Positions 13,696-16,022 of a stretch of DNA of 16,022 bases are shown here, piece after piece. The notes beneath the pieces are model-generated. The model was not told the DNA's origin and ran no database searches. It saw only the letters and a program-made list of their open reading frames with translations. The position numbers and the translations under genes are program-made. Position 1 is the stretch's first letter. Every line of letters begins with the position of its first letter. Source of the DNA: DAOUFU01 sp034429275 (GTDB taxonomy: Bacteria > Chloroflexota > Anaerolineae > Aggregatilineales > Aggregatilineaceae); the NCBI GenBank assembly GCA_034429275.1, contig DAOUFU010000231.1, positions 1 to 16,022 on the forward strand, read 5' to 3'.

Positions 13696-14313
13696 ATGAT
13701 CATTACCGCCAGCGTGCTCAATGACTTGTTCGAAGGCAGCATTCTCAATGTGATCTATGCGGTGGCCCTCGCCGCCGGGCTGATGTACACCTTGTTCCTG
13801 ATCTTCTTCCAGGGCATCGGTGACGCGCTCGGCGATCTCGATATCGCACCTCACATGGATATGGACCTCGATGTCGATGCTGACTTCGGCGACACCACCG
13901 GCGCGCAGGAAGCTATGGGCATCAGTATGCTTGCCATTGCCAGCTTCGTCTCGGCGTTTGGGGCATTTGGGCTGATCTCGGTCACCCTGCTGGATGCTGG
14001 TCCCGCCGTCAGCATGATCATCGCGCTGATCGCCGGTACCGTGATCGGTTTGCTGGCCCAGCTATTCTTCGTCTACATCCTGTCCAACACCATCAGCAGC
14101 GAGGTGCACCAGGCCGCTCTCGTCGGCATGACCGGCGAGATCACTACCCCCATCCCGGCGGATGGCGTCGGCCAGATTGCGCTGGTGGCCAAAGGCGCGC
14201 GCATCACCTACACCGCCCGCGCCACCGATAACCAGAAGGAAATTCACCGGGGCACCCCCGTCCGCATCGAGCGCATTGTCGGCGGGATTGCCTATGTCAG
14301 CGAGATCGACTAA
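13696..14313 (+). CDS. NfeD/YuaF-type membrane protein with OB-fold
   Basis: A 205-residue membrane protein of the short NfeD class that partners flotillins (YuaF type), without the ClpP-like protease domain of long NfeD. Helices lie at about 18-38, 74-98 and 104-128. Between the first and second is a strongly acidic loop (43-66) with alternating Asp: DMDLDVDADFGD at 55-66. The C-terminal part (about 138-205) reads as a five-strand OB fold: LVGMTGEITTPI, GQIALVAKGARITYTAR, GTPVRIERIVGGIAYV. The next gene is a flotillin on the same strand, the usual arrangement; the pair organises ordered membrane microdomains and affects membrane fluidity in Bacillus. The acidic loop might bind cations, which is inference. 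Confidence 0.85.
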   Translation: MIITASVLNDLFEGSILNVIYAVALAAGLMYTLFLIFFQGIGDALGDLDIAPHMDMDLDVDADFGDTTGAQEAMGISMLAIASFVSAFGAFGLISVTLLDAGPAVSMIIALIAGTVIGLLAQLFFVYILSNTISSEVHQAALVGMTGEITTPIPADGVGQIALVAKGARITYTARATDNQKEIHRGTPVRIERIVGGIAYVSEID

Positions 14314-14406
14314 GCTAGACTCCGGTTCGTTTCGGTGGAGTGACCAACAATCTACCCAATCGTGTACCGAATTATCAACAGCAGCCTGTTCATAACTGGT
14401 AATCCG

Positions 14407-14454
14407 GAGTCCGCCCGCGCTCCCCTTGTGCCGGGTGTACATGTGGGCGGACTC
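14407..14454 (+). repeat. Inverted repeat between NfeD-like and flotillin genes
   Basis: GAGTCCGCCC (14407-14416) pairs perfectly with GGGCGGACTC (14445-14454), with G-T and C-G pairs extending inward and an open loop of roughly 22-28 bases. No T run follows. In the 180-base gap of an otherwise linked pair it could act as a processing site, a partial terminator or a dispersed palindrome. A smaller ACTCC/GGAGT repeat lies at 14319-14341. Confidence 0.5.
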
Positions 14455-14493
14455 AGTCTGTGACCCTGACCTGTCGAGAAAGGATAGATCGTC

Positions 14494-15909
14494 ATGGCTG
14501 GAATTGGCGCGTTGATCGTTTTGATAGTCCTGTTCATTCTATTCACGCTGTTCGCAGTCTATGCCAGCCGCGTGCGCAAGGTCGGCCCCAACGAGGTACT
14601 GGTCATCTCTGGTCGCAAGGTGCGCAACAAAGAGACCGGCGAAATTGAGCCGTACCGTATCGTGAAGGGCGGGCGCGCCTTCATCTGGCCTGTGCTCGAG
14701 CGCGTCGATGTGCTTTCGCTCGAAATCATGACGATCGAAGTCATGACGCAGGATGTCTACACCCGCCAGGGCGTGGCAGTCACCCTCGAAGGTGTCGCGC
14801 AGATCAAAATTGCCAGCGATGATGTCTCCGTCCGCACCGCTGCCGAGCGCTTCCTCTCCAAGTCGCGCGCCGAAATCCAGGCGGTCGCCCACGAGACCCT
14901 GGCCGGTCACCTGCGCGCCATCATCGGCAACCTGACCGTTGAGGAAATCTACCGCGAGCGCGATAAGTTCGCCCAGAGCGTCCAGAGCGTCTCCGCCAGC
15001 GACCTGGCGAACATGGGCCTGGGCATCGACTCGTTCGTGATCAAAGACGTCAAGGACAAAGAAGGCTACCTGAACGCCCTCGGTCGCCCGCGCATCGCCG
15101 AAGTAAAGCGCGATGCCACCATCGCCGAGCAAGAAGCCGCCACCCGCGAGGCCGAGGCCCGCCGCGACTTCCAGCTCCAGAAGGCCGCTTACGACAACGA
15201 GGTCGCCCGCCGCGAGACCGAGGCCAGCCTGGCCGGGCCGCTGCAGGAAAAGATCTCGAACCAGACCATCGCTGCCGAAGAAGAGCAGATCGAGGTCATC
15301 CGCAAGCAGAAGCAGATCCTGATCCAGGAACAGGAAGCGCTGCGCCGCGAGCGCGAGCTTGAAGCCACCGTCCGCAAGCCCGCCGAGGCCAAGCAGTACG
15401 AGATTCAGACTCTCGCCGACGCCCAGCGGTTCGAGATCGAAGCGCGCGCCGCCGGTGAAGCCGCAGCAATTCGCCAGCGCGGTGAAGCCCAGGCCGATGC
15501 CCAGCGCGCCGTCGGTCTGGCCGAGGCCGAAGTCATCCGCCAGAAAGGTCTGGCCGAGGCCGAGGCCATGCAGAAGAAGGCCGCCGCGTGGCAGCAGTAT
15601 AACCAGGCTGCCGTCATCCAGCAGCTTATCGAGGCCCTGCCCCAGGTCGCCCAGGCTATCGCTGCGCCGCTCGCTCAGACCGACCGCATCGTGATCATCA
15701 GCAGCGGCGATGGTGCGGGCGCGGGTGCGTCAAAGGTCGCCGGAGACATCACCAACATCATCGCCCAGGTCCCTGCCACCATCGAAGCGCTGACCGGCCT
15801 CGACCTGCCCGCCGCCATCAGCCAGCTTCCCAGCGGGCTCAACGCCGCGCCAAAGCCCGAAGCGCCGACCGCAAAGGCCGAGAAGCCGGAGAAGACCGAC
15901 AAGGCCTAG
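14494..15909 (+). CDS. floT: Flotillin (SPFH-domain scaffold protein)
   Basis: A 471-residue membrane scaffold of ordered lipid microdomains. AAAGGA lies about 10 bases before the ATG. Order: one N-terminal membrane-inserted helix (4-24), SPFH domain (about 27-200; VGPNEVLVISGR, FIWPVLERVDVLSLE, TRQGVAVTLEGVAQIKI, VEEIYRERDKF), then a long charged coiled coil (about 203-370) rich in Glu-Ala pairs (TREAEARR, GLAEAEVIRQKGLAEAEAM), typical of flotillins. Next come the conserved LIEALPQVAQAIAAPLAQTDRIVIIS segment and a Pro/Lys/Glu-rich low-complexity tail (452-471) likely to be disordered. Length is within the usual range. It forms a unit with the NfeD-like gene upstream. Confidence 0.95.
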   Translation: MAGIGALIVLIVLFILFTLFAVYASRVRKVGPNEVLVISGRKVRNKETGEIEPYRIVKGGRAFIWPVLERVDVLSLEIMTIEVMTQDVYTRQGVAVTLEGVAQIKIASDDVSVRTAAERFLSKSRAEIQAVAHETLAGHLRAIIGNLTVEEIYRERDKFAQSVQSVSASDLANMGLGIDSFVIKDVKDKEGYLNALGRPRIAEVKRDATIAEQEAATREAEARRDFQLQKAAYDNEVARRETEASLAGPLQEKISNQTIAAEEEQIEVIRKQKQILIQEQEALRRERELEATVRKPAEAKQYEIQTLADAQRFEIEARAAGEAAAIRQRGEAQADAQRAVGLAEAEVIRQKGLAEAEAMQKKAAAWQQYNQAAVIQQLIEALPQVAQAIAAPLAQTDRIVIISSGDGAGAGASKVAGDITNIIAQVPATIEALTGLDLPAAISQLPSGLNAAPKPEAPTAKAEKPEKTDKA

Positions 15910-15945
15910 CCGTTGCCGGTCCCACACCCTGAATAGTGACCTTTT

Positions 15946-15988
15946 GCAGGGGCGAGAGCTGCATCCCGCCCCTGCCTCAATCATTTTT
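15946..15988 (+). terminator. Intrinsic terminator behind flotillin
   Basis: GCAGGGGCG (15946-15954) pairs perfectly with CGCCCCTGC (15967-15975) around a 12-base loop; a run of five T follows at 15984-15988, after an 8-base spacer. It lies 36 bases after the flotillin stop. Confidence 0.7.
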
Positions 15989-16007
15989 ACAGGGAACCCG
16001 CCCGCCC

Positions 16008-16022
16008 GTGAACGATCGTCAG
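16008..16022 (+). CDS. Possible start of a further gene, cut by the window edge
   Basis: A GTG at 16008 opens a frame reading V/M-N-D-R-Q to the edge, with AGGGA about 12 bases upstream and a terminator before it. Five codons are not enough to judge; listed only as a possibility. Confidence 0.2.

Noticed and set aside
1..16022. CRISPR arrays, insertion sequences, integrases, phage genes or toxin-antitoxin pairs
   Set aside because: No regularly spaced repeats, transposase or integrase motifs, or paired small genes of those types are visible on either strand.

Overview
The window is about 16 kb of GC-rich bacterial DNA, densely coded, with no phage, transposon, CRISPR, rRNA or tRNA that I can see. 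Gene content and protein style (ADP-forming acetyl-CoA synthetase beside a stand-alone P-loop/DRTGG protein, a zinc-ribbon membrane protein, a FecR-like surface protein, a YuaF-type NfeD protein with a flotillin, and palindromic GC-rich intergenic hairpins) suggest a Chloroflexota bacterium of the Anaerolineae type. That placement is inference from gene style; no marker gene for taxonomy is present.

Layout. (1) Bases 2-2252, plus strand: a 5'-truncated membrane-anchored FecR-like protein; then, from a recognisable promoter, a two-helix membrane protein with a double zinc ribbon and a small alpha/beta-barrel-like protein. (2) Bases 2256-9533, minus strand: read in transcription order, ADP-forming acetyl/acyl-CoA synthetase, P-loop + DRTGG protein, enolase, pyruvate kinase and an AEC-family carrier. 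Hairpins sit behind the first three genes, so this looks like a set of neighbouring units rather than one long operon; only pyruvate kinase and the carrier are tightly spaced. Together they cover the ATP-yielding end of carbon breakdown: 2-phosphoglycerate to PEP to pyruvate, acetyl-CoA to acetate plus ATP, and possibly export of an organic acid. (3) Bases 9924-12281, plus strand: an IscS/NifS-type cysteine desulfurase followed by tRNA 2-thiouridylase MnmA, a sulfur donor and a sulfur user of tRNA modification. (4) Bases 12297-13308, minus strand: a 58-residue membrane protein and an A24 (prepilin-peptidase type) protease lacking the zinc-cysteine insert, behind a TATAAT promoter. (5) Bases 13696-15909, plus strand: an NfeD/YuaF-type membrane protein and a flotillin, a classic membrane-microdomain pair, behind a TTGCCC-N17-TATAAT promoter and followed by an intrinsic terminator.

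Two intergenic stretches exceed 300 bases. The one at 9534-9923 lies between divergent genes and holds several candidate minus-strand -10 boxes and two sizeable hairpins. The one at 13309-13695 also lies between divergent genes and holds a cluster of hairpins, a terminator-like structure and GTCAG repeats just upstream of the NfeD promoter. I did not find a convincing undescribed defence or mobile system. The most promising leads are the stand-alone DRTGG protein beside the acetyl-CoA synthetase, the structured 13.4-13.6 kb intergenic region, and the shared hairpin element behind two of the central-carbon genes.
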